NCBI GenBank assembly: GCA_002390675.1 | Contig: DGPZ01000042.1 | Span: forward strand, 30,536 to 78,040 | Source: Deltaproteobacteria bacterium UBA4427 | GTDB taxonomy: Bacteria > Myxococcota_A > UBA9160 > UBA4427 | Length of the DNA stretch: 47,505 nucleotides | Direction of reading: 5' to 3' | Part shown: positions 8,173-17,252 of the stretch, piece by piece | Layout of the letters: each line of letters starts with the position of its first letter | Numbering within the stretch: the stretch's first letter is position 1 | Notes under the pieces: generated by a model | Database searches by the model: none | Told to the model about the DNA's origin: nothing | What the model saw: only the letters and a program-made list of their open reading frames with translations | Position numbers and translations under genes: made by a program

Positions 8173-9450
8173 TCAAATTTCGCTGGCGACACCAAAATAG
8201 TCTTGGAAGGGTCGAAATGCAGCGCGCAGAGCGGCGATAGTTTCTGCGTCGCCGAGCTCGTAGTCATGCTTTCCGAATTTGTCCTTCGGCTTGTTTCGAA
8301 TGTAATCGAGCATGGCGTTCTTCGAGCGCGGCGAGAGAGGCATGCCGAGACTTCTGTAGAGCCTTTCGAGTTCTGTGTCGGGGTCGGCGAAGAACGCGAG
8401 ATAGTCGACCGGGGAGATTCGATCTTTGGGAATCGTTCCCGCTTCCATCCACTCGATCATATCCTCGAGAGTTTGATAGGACTGCTTCCCGTCTACCGAC
8501 TTCCCAAACCCCTTCACGAGGGTCGCGTCGTCGCTTCGCATGTAGTAGAGGACGCCACTCACGTCGACGACGGAAGCGGCGGACTTCACGGGGTCGCGCA
8601 GCATGAGAGCGAGCCGCGCATCGGGGTAGGCGTCGAAGAGCGCTGGGAGCACGGGTAGGTGGGTGGGACCCTTCAGCAGCCAATGATGCGGCCGGCCAGT
8701 CGATTGCAAGATCTGCAGGATCTTCTTGTGCCACGCAAAAGCAGACGCGTGATCATTTTCTGCGACATAGCTCGTGTAGTTCGGAACGTAGAAGGATGCA
8801 GAGAAGGCGTACGACACAAACGACGAGTAGGTGAACTCGATACATTCGACGGGAAGCTCAGGGCCGACCTTATGCATCGTCGCCCATTCCGGAGTGATGC
8901 GGTCTTGCAGGCCGACGACGCCTCCCGCTTCCGCGATCCGTGGGTCAGGCTGAGCATCCCCGGGCGCCGGTGGCGGCACGGGGTATTTGGCTTCCCACAT
9001 TCGAACCGTTCGAGCATCGGGATCCGCGCCGAGAATCTCTTGCATGATCGTTGTGCCGGATCGCGGCAATCCGATGATGAAGACGGGAGACTCGATTATT
9101 TCGTCTTCGACTTGTGGGTGACGCTTGATCCAATCGATCACGCGTAGTCGACCTTCTAGATGAATCAATAAATCGGAGCGGGTCATGATTCGGCCGAAAA
9201 GATGTAAGTCAGCGGTCTCTTCGAGGTCCGAGAGCAGGATGCGAAAGGGTTCTCTCCAATCGTCGTCCCCGAAATCGGAAAGCCCCGTGTTGTCGCAGGC
9301 CGCGCGAAGCAGCGACTCCTCATCGAGGGGAACGACGCCTCGCGCATCGAGTTGTCGGCCTACGTCGATAAACTCGCGCGCCCATTCCGGGCGCGGCTTA
9401 GGCTGGTAGAGAACGGCGTTGCTGTCAATTTCGGATTTGTTCTCAGCCAT
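8173..9450 (-). CDS. Sulfotransferase family protein (second copy)
   Basis: A 425-residue PAPS-type sulfotransferase. IIGLPRSGTT (residues 125-134) is the 5'-phosphosulfate loop, and ARLALMLRDPVKSAA carries the 3'-phosphate R-D-P. MWEAKYPVPPPAP parallels TWETMFPSPPP of the paralogue at 3902-5083, but overall divergence is clear, so a different acceptor is likely. The frame is open to 9486; GAGGGGG eight bases before the ATG at 9450 (MAENKSEID) decides the start. The C-terminal NKPKDKFGKHDYELGD matches the other copy's NPKGKHGIHRYSPEEYGV. It lies 78 bp beyond the stop of the transporter gene to its right on the same strand. Confidence 0.9.
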   Translation of the reverse strand: MAENKSEIDSNAVLYQPKPRPEWAREFIDVGRQLDARGVVPLDEESLLRAACDNTGLSDFGDDDWREPFRILLSDLEETADLHLFGRIMTRSDLLIHLEGRLRVIDWIKRHPQVEDEIIESPVFIIGLPRSGTTIMQEILGADPDARTVRMWEAKYPVPPPAPGDAQPDPRIAEAGGVVGLQDRITPEWATMHKVGPELPVECIEFTYSSFVSYAFSASFYVPNYTSYVAENDHASAFAWHKKILQILQSTGRPHHWLLKGPTHLPVLPALFDAYPDARLALMLRDPVKSAASVVDVSGVLYYMRSDDATLVKGFGKSVDGKQSYQTLEDMIEWMEAGTIPKDRISPVDYLAFFADPDTELERLYRSLGMPLSPRSKNAMLDYIRNKPKDKFGKHDYELGDAETIAALRAAFRPFQDYFGVASEI

Positions 9451-9528
9451 GGATAACCCCCTCGCGTTATTCGCAATCTTAGGCAACCCACTAATTGAAG
9501 CAGCATGGGCGGTGGTCGCAAGAGCAGT

Positions 9529-11265
9529 CTATTGCGGGGCGGTGGACGCCCCTTTGACAGCGAACCCGAGAAACATGAGCGCGGCCACCCAGGCGAGGGT
9601 CGCATGGACCGGGTCTCCGAAGAGCATCCACCCGGTCCCCGCAATCGTGGCGTAGATGCCGAGGGTCGCGGCGGCAACTTCGAACCAAGGGCGCCATCCG
9701 AGTGGTTTCAAAGGGAGCCCGGCGGCCTCGGCGACTGGGGCCCAGGCACCCGCCGGTCGAACGCGTTCATAGAAGCGCTGCAACACGTCGCTCGATTCAG
9801 GAGGCGTCATCCAAGTCACTAGGAACGCGACGGGCAGCGAGAGAAACACGACGACGACGAGCGAAAACGGGAAGGCGAGATCCGTGAACACGTCTACAAC
9901 ATTGGCGAAGACGAGGGATGCAGTCATGACCGCGATCTCGCTCCACGCGTTGATTCGCCACCATAGCCACCTGAGCAAGAGGATGAGTCCCGTTCCCGCG
10001 CTGATCGTCGCGAGGAGTTTCCAGGCCTCGGCAACGGAGTCCATCGATAAGGTTGCGAGAGCCCCGATAGCGGCGAGTCCGATCACGCTCAAACGAGCGA
10101 CAATAACTTTGCGCGCTTCACTCGCATCGGGATTAATGAACCGCGCGTAGAGGTCGTGTGTTAGGTAGGACGCCCCCCAGTTGAGCTGCGTATCGATCGT
10201 CGACATGAAGGCCGCGAGGAGCGACGCCAATAGAAGTCCGAGCACGCCCGTCGGAAGCACGTCGAGCATGACCCGGACATATCCTTCTTCAGGGTCGGCG
10301 AGCTCCGGATACTGCACGACAGCGACGAGGCCGACCAGGATCCATGGCCAAGGGCGAATCGCGAAATGCGCGATTGCATACCAAAGCGAAGCAAGCCGAG
10401 CGTCGCGTTCGCTTCGCGTCGCCATGATGCGCTGAGCGGTATAGCCATTGCCTTCCGTGTTCCCACTCGACCAACTCTTGATGCCGACATAGGCGAGGAA
10501 TGCCCAGAACACTTCGCCATCGCCGGGACCGGGGACAAGTCGGAGAAGGTCGCGCTCGCCTCCAAGGCGATCAATCAGTGAACTCAAGCCGCCCATGTCT
10601 GAAATTGCGAGCACCGCAAGGAGCACCGATCCGGCAAGAGCGAGCCCGAATTGAAGAAAGTCGGTGAGAATAACGCCTAATAGTCCCGCCAAAAGCGTGT
10701 AGCCAACCGTCAAGGCGAAAAGGCCGGCGAGTACCCAGATGCTCTGGTCCGGAGATAGAGCGAAGGCGAGTGTAAGAATTTTGACCATCGCCAAATTGAC
10801 CCAGCCCATGACGAGTGCGTTTCGGAGAACTCCAAAATAGAGTGCGCGAAAAAGTCTTAAGGCGGCTGCGGGGCGGCCGCCGTAGCGGAGTTCGATGATC
10901 TCATTGTCGGTGAGGACGCCGCTGCGTTTCCAGAGATGGCTGACTATGAACGCGCCGATCACGACGGGCAAGACGTCGGCCCACCAGAACCAGTTGCCGA
11001 TAATGCCGTCTGTGGCGACGAGGCCTGCGATCGCGAGCGGCGTGTCCGCGGCGAAGGTGGTGGCGACGATCGAAGTACCGGCGAGCCACCAAGGCAGCTT
11101 TCGGTCGGCGGCGAAGAACGCCTCTGTGCTTGCACCGGCGCTGCGGGCATGCCATGCACCCCAGCCGAGAGTGGCCGCGAGATAGGCGAGGATGATGCCG
11201 AGATCGATCGGGTTCAGGAGAACATCCTTGCTAGGCCAGATCCTGAGAAGGCCGGACTGCCCCAC
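9529..11265 (-). CDS. Sodium:solute symporter (SSS) family transporter
   Basis: A 578-residue polytopic membrane protein with about 13 hydrophobic segments. TEAFFAADRKLPWWLAGTSI and FAADTPLAIAGLV are characteristic of the SSS family, followed by WKRSGVLTDNEIIELRYGG and GNTEGNGYTAQRIMATRSE. It should couple sodium entry to uptake of an organic solute; substrate unknown. The annotated start is a GTG at 11265, 35 bp inside the end of the RND pump gene and without a clear ribosome-binding site. A CTG at 11217, seven bases after AAGGA and 13 nt beyond the RND stop, would begin just at the transmembrane core (LNPIDLG) and is a plausible alternative. Third gene of an adaptor-pump-symporter operon, an unusual addition. 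Confidence 0.88.
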   Translation of the reverse strand: MGQSGLLRIWPSKDVLLNPIDLGIILAYLAATLGWGAWHARSAGASTEAFFAADRKLPWWLAGTSIVATTFAADTPLAIAGLVATDGIIGNWFWWADVLPVVIGAFIVSHLWKRSGVLTDNEIIELRYGGRPAAALRLFRALYFGVLRNALVMGWVNLAMVKILTLAFALSPDQSIWVLAGLFALTVGYTLLAGLLGVILTDFLQFGLALAGSVLLAVLAISDMGGLSSLIDRLGGERDLLRLVPGPGDGEVFWAFLAYVGIKSWSSGNTEGNGYTAQRIMATRSERDARLASLWYAIAHFAIRPWPWILVGLVAVVQYPELADPEEGYVRVMLDVLPTGVLGLLLASLLAAFMSTIDTQLNWGASYLTHDLYARFINPDASEARKVIVARLSVIGLAAIGALATLSMDSVAEAWKLLATISAGTGLILLLRWLWWRINAWSEIAVMTASLVFANVVDVFTDLAFPFSLVVVVFLSLPVAFLVTWMTPPESSDVLQRFYERVRPAGAWAPVAEAAGLPLKPLGWRPWFEVAAATLGIYATIAGTGWMLFGDPVHATLAWVAALMFLGFAVKGASTAPQ

Positions 11266-14200
11266 GGATAAGATCGATCATGCGGAGGGCGCGCTCCTCA
11301 GCCTTCGTAAAGATCGCGTAACTCAGAGGAATCACGAAGAGCGTTCCAATCATGGCGAAGAGCAGCCCGAACGCGATTGCGGAGGCGAAGGGGCCATAGC
11401 TCTTAGAGGAACCTTGGAGCCCAAGGGCCATGGGGAGAAGCGCGACGACTGTTGTCATGGTCGTGAGAATGACCGGGCGAAGCCGCTGAGCCCCGGCTTG
11501 GGCGACAGCGTCGAGCGTCGAGACGCCCTGACGGCGCGCGCGGTTGATGAAGTCGACAAGGACGAGTGCGTCGTTGACGACGACCCCTGCGAGTCCGACG
11601 GCGGCGTAGAGTAGATTGAAGCTGACGCTGTACCCCATCACCATCACGCCGAAGACGATTCCTGCAAAGCCTAGAGGAACGGCTGTGAGGACGATGAAGG
11701 GCTGCGTATAGCTTCTGAACAGAGTGGCCAGCAGCATGTAGATCAAGAGCAGCGCGACCGGAAAGGCAGCGAGAGTATTCTCGATCGATTCATTCGACTC
11801 TTGATATTCGCCACCATAGACGAGGTCGACCTGAGGAAATCGGGTGCGAATATCCGCGAACTGAGCCTCAAGGTCTTCGTTGACCGAAATGCTAGTTGCT
11901 AGGTCATCATCGACATCAGCGAAGACCGCGATAGCGCGTTTCCCGTCGTGGCGCCGGTAGGCGAGATAGCCGCGTGTCACATTAAGCTGGGCCACATCGG
12001 CGAGCCGAACGAGCTGTCCTTCCGAACCGCGCACTTCGACCTCAAGAAGGTCGAGGATTCGGTCCCTTTGGCTGGGTTTGAGCAAGACGCGGATGTCGTC
12101 GTCCTCGACTGCAGATGGGGAGCGGAAGCTCGAGGTCACCACGCCGTCGTTCGCGCCGCGAAGCGCACGGGCAAGGTCCTCGAAGGTGAGGCCGTACCCC
12201 GCCGCGCGCTCGTCGTCAATTTCGAGCCGGATTTCGCGGGGGCCTTCTTTTAGATTGTCATCGATCGCTGATACGCCGGGGATCGTCGCCAAATAGGCTT
12301 TGACTTCCTCGGCAATATGTTTGTTGACGGCGAAGTCTTCGCCCTGAATGCGGACTTCGACAGGCCTCCCGACCGGTGGCCCGTAGCGTTCTGATTCGAC
12401 ACGCAGTGCGACGATGTCGTCGGGGTGTCCTGCAGCATACGCACCCAGTCGTTCCCGAACGCGCTGCAAGACATCTTGGGGACGCAGCTGGTTTGCGTCG
12501 GTTTGGGGGATGGCTACCGAGGTGAGTGCAAGATTAGGCGCAAGAATTCGGTCGTAGTTGAGATCGATCGAGAGGCCGACAATCGTGTTGAAGTCGAGAA
12601 TGTCTTCGTCGGGCATCTCGAGGAGGAGCTTCTCGATTTCGAGAGTGACGGCGGACGTCCGCTCGAGGCTGAAGTCGGGGGGCGCTTCTACACTGATGTT
12701 GAAGTTGGAAAACTCACCCGGGAAGAGTTCGAACTTGAGCCGCGTGCTGGCGGCAGCGGTTACGAAGAGCGACATGGCGAGCAGCATGGCGAAGGCGAAT
12801 CGATGCGTGAGGATGGGACGAAGAATCCAGAGATAGCCACGGCGCAGAGCGTCGAAGCCGCGGTCCATCGAGGTACGTAGACCCATAAAGAAATGTTGAA
12901 CACGTGCCAAGGGCGAAGCTCCTGCCGCGAGGGCATCGGGGCCAGAGCCAGCACCGCGCCGCGATCCGAAATGCAGGTAGTGTGCGGGAAGGATGAGGAG
13001 GCATTCGAAGAGTGAGGCCGCGAGGCAGACGACGACGCATTTGGGCATGACGGAAATGAACTTGCCGGCGGTTCCGCCCACGAGGAGAAGTGGGGCGAAG
13101 GCAGCGATCGTCGTGAGGACTGCGGCGGCGACGGGCCACAGCACCTCATTCGCGCCTTCGAGAACGGCTTGCTTCAGCTCGAGACCCTCTTCGATCTTTC
13201 GATAGATATTTTCGAGCACGATAATCGCGTCGTCGACGAGCATGCCCGATACGAGGAGCATGCCAACTAACGTATTGGAATTGATGCTGATATCGAGCAT
13301 CGGAAAGAAGATGATCGCGGTCAGAAACGAGAACGGAATTGCGATGATCGTGAGCATCGCGTTCCGAAAACCGATCGTGAACCAGAGGAGACCCGCGACG
13401 AGGAACATGCCCATCAACAGGTTCTCGATCAGGACGCCAATCCGCGGCGTGACGAAGTCGGAGCTATCGAGGGTCGTATTGACTTTGATGCCCTCGGGCA
13501 CGAGGGGCGCGAACTCTTCGAGAAAGGCATCGACTCGGGCAACCACGTCCCGAACATCGGATTTGTCTTTTTTGCCGATCGAGACGATCGCCGCGGGCTC
13601 GCCGTCGTACCTAGTGATGAAGACCGGCGTTTCGAGATCGCGTTCAACCGTGGCGATATCGCGAACGCGAATTCGGGTGCCGTCTGCGGCTTCGCGTACG
13701 ACGGTGTCCAGGATTTGATCGGTTGAAGTGTAGTCGCCAATCGCTCGAAGCGTGGCTTCGCCAGAAGCGTCTTGGAATGTGCCCGCCGGAAGATTTTGAT
13801 TTTGTTGGCGGATACGTTCGGCAACATCGCTCACGGTAATGTCGTAGAGCGACGCGCGCGCTCGGTCGACTTCGACGCTCACCTCGCGGTCCTGCAAGCC
13901 ACGGATCTCGACGGTTGAAAGGCCTTGGAGGTCTCGTACCCGCGATTCGATTTCCTGCGCCACGTCTCGCAGGGCGAGTGGGCCGACGCCCCCTACATCC
14001 GTGACTGCAATAAACACAACCGGAGAGATTTCGGCGGTGATGATCTCGCGGACCTTAGGCTCTTCCGCATCGAGGGGAAGATTTTCGACTTGGTCGAGTG
14101 CACCACGGATATCATTGACTGCGGATTCGTAGTCGACGCTCGTGAGATTTTCGTCGATGTCGAGACTGATCATCGAGACATTCGACTGCGACGCCGAACG

Positions 14201-14440
14201 CATTTCCTCGACGTCGCCAATCGTGAGGAATTCTTCTTCGAGCTTCGCGGTGACGAGTCGCTCGATCTCGTCGGCGGAAGCGCCGGTCCACTGAGTTGTG
14301 ACGACGACCTGGTTGAGTGTCACATCGTGGAAATACTCAACCTCCGTGAGTTGAAGCGCATTCCAGCCGCCAACCATGCAGACGACGAAAAGCACATTGA
14401 CGAGCACCGTCTGCCGAACACTGAACTCGGGAAGCGTCAT
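11231..14440 (-). CDS. RND efflux pump, inner-membrane permease (AcrB/HAE1 family)
   Basis: A 1069-residue resistance-nodulation-division permease with two repeats, each of six membrane helices plus a large periplasmic loop. VLVNVLFVVCMVGGWNAL is the first helix. LVSGMLVDDAIIVLENIYR contains the paired Asp residues D403 and D404 of helix 4 that carry protons. VGLAGVVVNDALVLVDFINR is the matching helix 10 region. It exports hydrophobic compounds by proton antiport as a trimer with the adaptor encoded immediately upstream. Start and stop of adaptor and pump overlap by four bases (ATGA at 14437-14440), showing translational coupling. No TolC-like outer-membrane channel gene is nearby. No truncation or frameshift seen. 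Confidence 0.95.
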   Translation of the reverse strand: MTLPEFSVRQTVLVNVLFVVCMVGGWNALQLTEVEYFHDVTLNQVVVTTQWTGASADEIERLVTAKLEEEFLTIGDVEEMRSASQSNVSMISLDIDENLTSVDYESAVNDIRGALDQVENLPLDAEEPKVREIITAEISPVVFIAVTDVGGVGPLALRDVAQEIESRVRDLQGLSTVEIRGLQDREVSVEVDRARASLYDITVSDVAERIRQQNQNLPAGTFQDASGEATLRAIGDYTSTDQILDTVVREAADGTRIRVRDIATVERDLETPVFITRYDGEPAAIVSIGKKDKSDVRDVVARVDAFLEEFAPLVPEGIKVNTTLDSSDFVTPRIGVLIENLLMGMFLVAGLLWFTIGFRNAMLTIIAIPFSFLTAIIFFPMLDISINSNTLVGMLLVSGMLVDDAIIVLENIYRKIEEGLELKQAVLEGANEVLWPVAAAVLTTIAAFAPLLLVGGTAGKFISVMPKCVVVCLAASLFECLLILPAHYLHFGSRRGAGSGPDALAAGASPLARVQHFFMGLRTSMDRGFDALRRGYLWILRPILTHRFAFAMLLAMSLFVTAAASTRLKFELFPGEFSNFNISVEAPPDFSLERTSAVTLEIEKLLLEMPDEDILDFNTIVGLSIDLNYDRILAPNLALTSVAIPQTDANQLRPQDVLQRVRERLGAYAAGHPDDIVALRVESERYGPPVGRPVEVRIQGEDFAVNKHIAEEVKAYLATIPGVSAIDDNLKEGPREIRLEIDDERAAGYGLTFEDLARALRGANDGVVTSSFRSPSAVEDDDIRVLLKPSQRDRILDLLEVEVRGSEGQLVRLADVAQLNVTRGYLAYRRHDGKRAIAVFADVDDDLATSISVNEDLEAQFADIRTRFPQVDLVYGGEYQESNESIENTLAAFPVALLLIYMLLATLFRSYTQPFIVLTAVPLGFAGIVFGVMVMGYSVSFNLLYAAVGLAGVVVNDALVLVDFINRARRQGVSTLDAVAQAGAQRLRPVILTTMTTVVALLPMALGLQGSSKSYGPFASAIAFGLLFAMIGTLFVIPLSYAIFTKAEERALRMIDLIRGAVRPSQDLA

Positions 14441-15564
14441 CGTGGGATCACGCGCATGCCGTCGCGGAGCTGGCTTATTGCCGAGACCGCAACGCGCTGG
14501 TTTTCATTCAGGCCCTTGGTGATTTCGATGTGGTGCGGCCGGAAGGGCACAGGGCGTGTTGCCACGCGCACGCGGCTCGCAACATCGCCTTCATCGACGA
14601 CGAAGACGTAGTCGAGTTCAAATTCTCGGAGGACAGATCGTGTCGGCAATCGGATCGCTGCGGTCGCACCGACTTCGAAGCGAACGTGGGCGAGCATGCC
14701 AGCGCGAATTTTCGCGCGGGCATCATCTTCAAGCGTGTCGCGGTTGAGCGCGACAACGACGGGGTAGCGTTGGCCGCCATCCCGTGGTGCGCCACCAACT
14801 CGGGCAACCAGGCCATCAAAATGGTCATTGCCGAGGGCATCAATACGGACTCGGACCTTGTCACCGGCTTTGATGACGCTGACTTGCCGATCTCCGACTA
14901 ATACAGTCACTTCAAGGACGGAGAGGTCGAGGACTTCCGCGATTTGGGTGCCGGGTTGTAGATAGGCACCTGGATCTAGATCGAGAGAATTCACGAGACC
15001 ATCGAAGGGCGCGACAATTCGGGTGTGGGCGAGGCGCGTCTTTGCCTCGAGGAGTGCCGCGAAGGATCGGCGCTCCTCTGCCTTAGCTGCGTCGAGTACC
15101 GCCTCGCTCGCGACGGAGCGCCGGCCAAGCCTTTGCTGTCGCTCGAGCTCTGACTGGGCAAGTTGGTGGTTCGCTTCCGCTCGAATGAGTTCGGCTCGGG
15201 GGAGGGCTTCATCGATCTGAACGATCAAACCACCTTTCGCGATCGAGCCGAATTCTGTCGCGGGGACTGCGATGATGCGACCGGCAATTTCAGCGGCTAC
15301 CCAAGTCGCGCGAACCGGCTCGAGCATGCCGGAGAGTTCGACAATATCCGTTGAGCGTGCGGAACTGACGAGGACGACGTCGACCTCGAGGGTCGGGGCG
15401 GGTTCGGTAGCGCCTGCTTCGAGCGCGTTGGAGAGACGTTCGTCTCGCTCGCGTGCTTTCGCTGCGCTGGGAGACGAATAGAAGCCCCACAGACCGATGA
15501 CGCCAAGGAGCGCAGCAGCAAGCAGAACGAGCATGGGTGTCTTGCGAGAGGTGAGCCAACTCAT
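14437..15564 (-). CDS. RND efflux periplasmic adaptor (membrane fusion protein)
   Basis: A 375-residue adaptor. TPMLVLLAAALLGVIGLWGF near the start is a membrane anchor. AAEIAGRIIAVPATEFGSI and GGLIVQIDE form the first half of the lipoyl domain, and about residues 135-180 (HQLAQSELERQQRLG...) the alpha-helical hairpin. RIVAPFDGLVNSLDLDPGAY is the second lipoyl half, followed by the beta-barrel (LEVTVLVGDRQVSVIKAGD). It bridges the inner-membrane RND pump encoded next to it to an outer-membrane channel. First gene of the three-gene operon 15564-9529. The upstream 353-bp region must hold its promoter; no adjacent repressor gene was found. Confidence 0.92.
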   Translation of the reverse strand: MSWLTSRKTPMLVLLAAALLGVIGLWGFYSSPSAAKARERDERLSNALEAGATEPAPTLEVDVVLVSSARSTDIVELSGMLEPVRATWVAAEIAGRIIAVPATEFGSIAKGGLIVQIDEALPRAELIRAEANHQLAQSELERQQRLGRRSVASEAVLDAAKAEERRSFAALLEAKTRLAHTRIVAPFDGLVNSLDLDPGAYLQPGTQIAEVLDLSVLEVTVLVGDRQVSVIKAGDKVRVRIDALGNDHFDGLVARVGGAPRDGGQRYPVVVALNRDTLEDDARAKIRAGMLAHVRFEVGATAAIRLPTRSVLREFELDYVFVVDEGDVASRVRVATRPVPFRPHHIEITKGLNENQRVAVSAISQLRDGMRVIPR

Positions 15565-15917
15565 CAGCGAGAGTCTGCACGATCACGCCCCGCAAGGCAT
15601 CCGGTATGTGCAGAGAAGCACGGGATCCGGTTCATGAGAGATTTGGGCGGAGTGCGGCGGCTGCGTTAATCAGAGGCTTTGAGCCTCGATAGGGGCGCTC
15701 GGCTGCTCCTTCGGCCGAGGATTGAGATCGGCAAGCTGGTTTTGATTCGTTTTGGCGGACAAGTCGGTCAACGACCTTGGGGGAGTTTTCGGCTAAGCGA
15801 GGCCGACTTCAGCGAGTTAGGATCGATACGGTGTGACGCTGCGGAGAGCGGCAAAACGCACTTGACTCTCCAGACCCAGGGCCAATTAATTAGGCCACTC
15901 TCAAAAAAAGGAAGACC
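15565..15917. other. Divergent intergenic region with two inverted repeats
   Basis: This 353-bp space separates the RND operon (minus) from the DUF1330 gene (plus), so it should hold promoters for both. GAGGCT-TTG-AGCCTC at 15673-15687 is a perfect 6-bp inverted repeat. CTCGGC...GCCGAG at about 15699-15720 is a second one with a longer loop. Either might be an operator or a leader hairpin. No coding frame is convincing, and I could not assign promoter boxes. Confidence 0.4.
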
Positions 15918-16211
15918 ATGTCCGCGTACCTCATAGTGAACTACAACGTCGAAAACCCCGAGCGCTACGGCGAGTATTCCGCGGCAGCGGGTCCCGTTAT
16001 GAAGATCGGCGACGTTGCCCAGATCGTTGCTTTCGACGGCGATAGCCAGAAGCTTGAGGGCTCGCCCGGCCACCAGACGATCGTACTGAGCTTCGAGACG
16101 ATGGAAGCAGCCAAGGAGATCTACGAATCCGGCGACTACCAAAAGCTGATTCCGGTACGCCATGAAGCGACGTCGAATCATTTTGCCGTACTGATCAACG
16201 GCATCGGCTAG
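15918..16211 (+). CDS. DUF1330 domain protein
   Basis: A 97-residue protein covering the whole DUF1330 fold, a small dimeric ferredoxin-like barrel. MSAYLIVNYNVENPERYGEY is the standard beginning (I-x-x-x-x-v-x-d-p-e-x-Y-x-x-Y), SFETMEAAKEIYESGDYQKL the central helix, and PVRHEATSNHFAVLINGI the closing strand. AAAAAAAGGAAGACC supplies an A-rich leader and ribosome-binding site directly before the ATG. The biochemical role of the family is not established; these proteins often occur singly near oxidoreductases. Followed after 286 bp by the GST gene. No odd features. Confidence 0.9.
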   Translation: MSAYLIVNYNVENPERYGEYSAAAGPVMKIGDVAQIVAFDGDSQKLEGSPGHQTIVLSFETMEAAKEIYESGDYQKLIPVRHEATSNHFAVLINGIG

Positions 16212-16497
16212 CCAAGTCGCGGCGCTGCGGTCTTGGGATCGTATGCGCCGCGCGGGCGGGCGGGGCGGTGAACGAGTGAGCCGTCAAAGTAACGATGAAC
16301 GCGGCCAGCCCCAGCGGAGATCAACGCGCTCGCGAACGCGGCCGAGGCACGCCCTTCGATTCTACCGCATGGCCCCGGACAGCCTCCTTCTTCTGGACTG
16401 AGAGTCTCCTACTCACTTTGGGTCGCTCAACCAATCGGCACGGGCTATGCCATATTCTCCCAGCGTTGCCCGTCTCTCAATTTTTCAGGAGAAAATC

Positions 16498-17193
16498 ATG
16501 AGTCTCGTCCTTTATGGCGCTCCGCTTTCCCCCTTCGTTCGAAAAGCCGACATTGTACTGCGCGAAAAGGGTCTCGAGTTCGAGAGCGATCCGGTGAACA
16601 TCATGCCGATGCCCGACTGGTTTAAGGCGATCAGTCCGGCGAGGCGCATCCCGGTTCTGCGCAACAAAGCTATTTCGGAAGAGGGGACGTTAGGCACAAT
16701 TCCTGATTCGTCAGCGATCTGCGCTTATCTTGAGCGACTGCAGCCTGAACCGTCTGTCTATCCGTCTGACCCCTACCTTTATGGGCGCGCGGTTTGGCTT
16801 GAGGAGTACGCAGATACGGTGCTCGCCAGTCCTATGGGGATGGGCATCTTTCGCCCCATCTTCTTCAACTTAATGCAGAAGAAGGAGCCCGATCTCGACA
16901 CTGCGAGGAAGACTTGGAATGAAGACCTTCCGCCGATCTTCGACTATCTCGAAGGAGAACTCGCGGGCGATCAGGGCTCGAACGGATTTTTGGCCGGCGA
17001 CAGCATCTCGGTCGCCGACGCGGCGGTGATGTCCATGCTCGTCCAGATAGAACTGGTTGCTGGGGTGCCAGACGTCTCGCGTTGGCCCTTGCTGGTTGGG
17101 TTCTTCGAGCAGATGGCTGCGCGACCCAGCGTGCAGCCGACGTATGCGATTTGCAAGAAGATCGCGACGAAGCAATTTGACCTGAACGCGTAG
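16498..17193 (+). CDS. Glutathione S-transferase family protein
   Basis: A 231-residue GST. The thioredoxin-like N-terminal domain begins MSLVLYGAPLSPFVRKADIV, with the Ser of the S-P-F-V region as the likely glutathione-activating residue. Next come SPARRIPVL (cis-Pro) and DSSAICAYLERL, the gamma-glutamyl-binding S/A turn. The C-terminal helical domain contains GFLAGDSISVADAAVMSM, the N-capping S-x-A-D motif. The frame is open to 16447, but CAGGAG before the ATG at 16498 fixes the start. It may conjugate or isomerise reactive products of the nearby oxygenases; substrate unknown. The dienoyl-CoA isomerase gene follows after 59 bp and may be cotranscribed. Confidence 0.92.
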   Translation: MSLVLYGAPLSPFVRKADIVLREKGLEFESDPVNIMPMPDWFKAISPARRIPVLRNKAISEEGTLGTIPDSSAICAYLERLQPEPSVYPSDPYLYGRAVWLEEYADTVLASPMGMGIFRPIFFNLMQKKEPDLDTARKTWNEDLPPIFDYLEGELAGDQGSNGFLAGDSISVADAAVMSMLVQIELVAGVPDVSRWPLLVGFFEQMAARPSVQPTYAICKKIATKQFDLNA

Positions 17194-17252
17194 TTTGCGT
17201 TCTTGGCTTCTCCGACACTCGAGTGAGGAGTCCTGAGCAACAAGGGAAAAAT

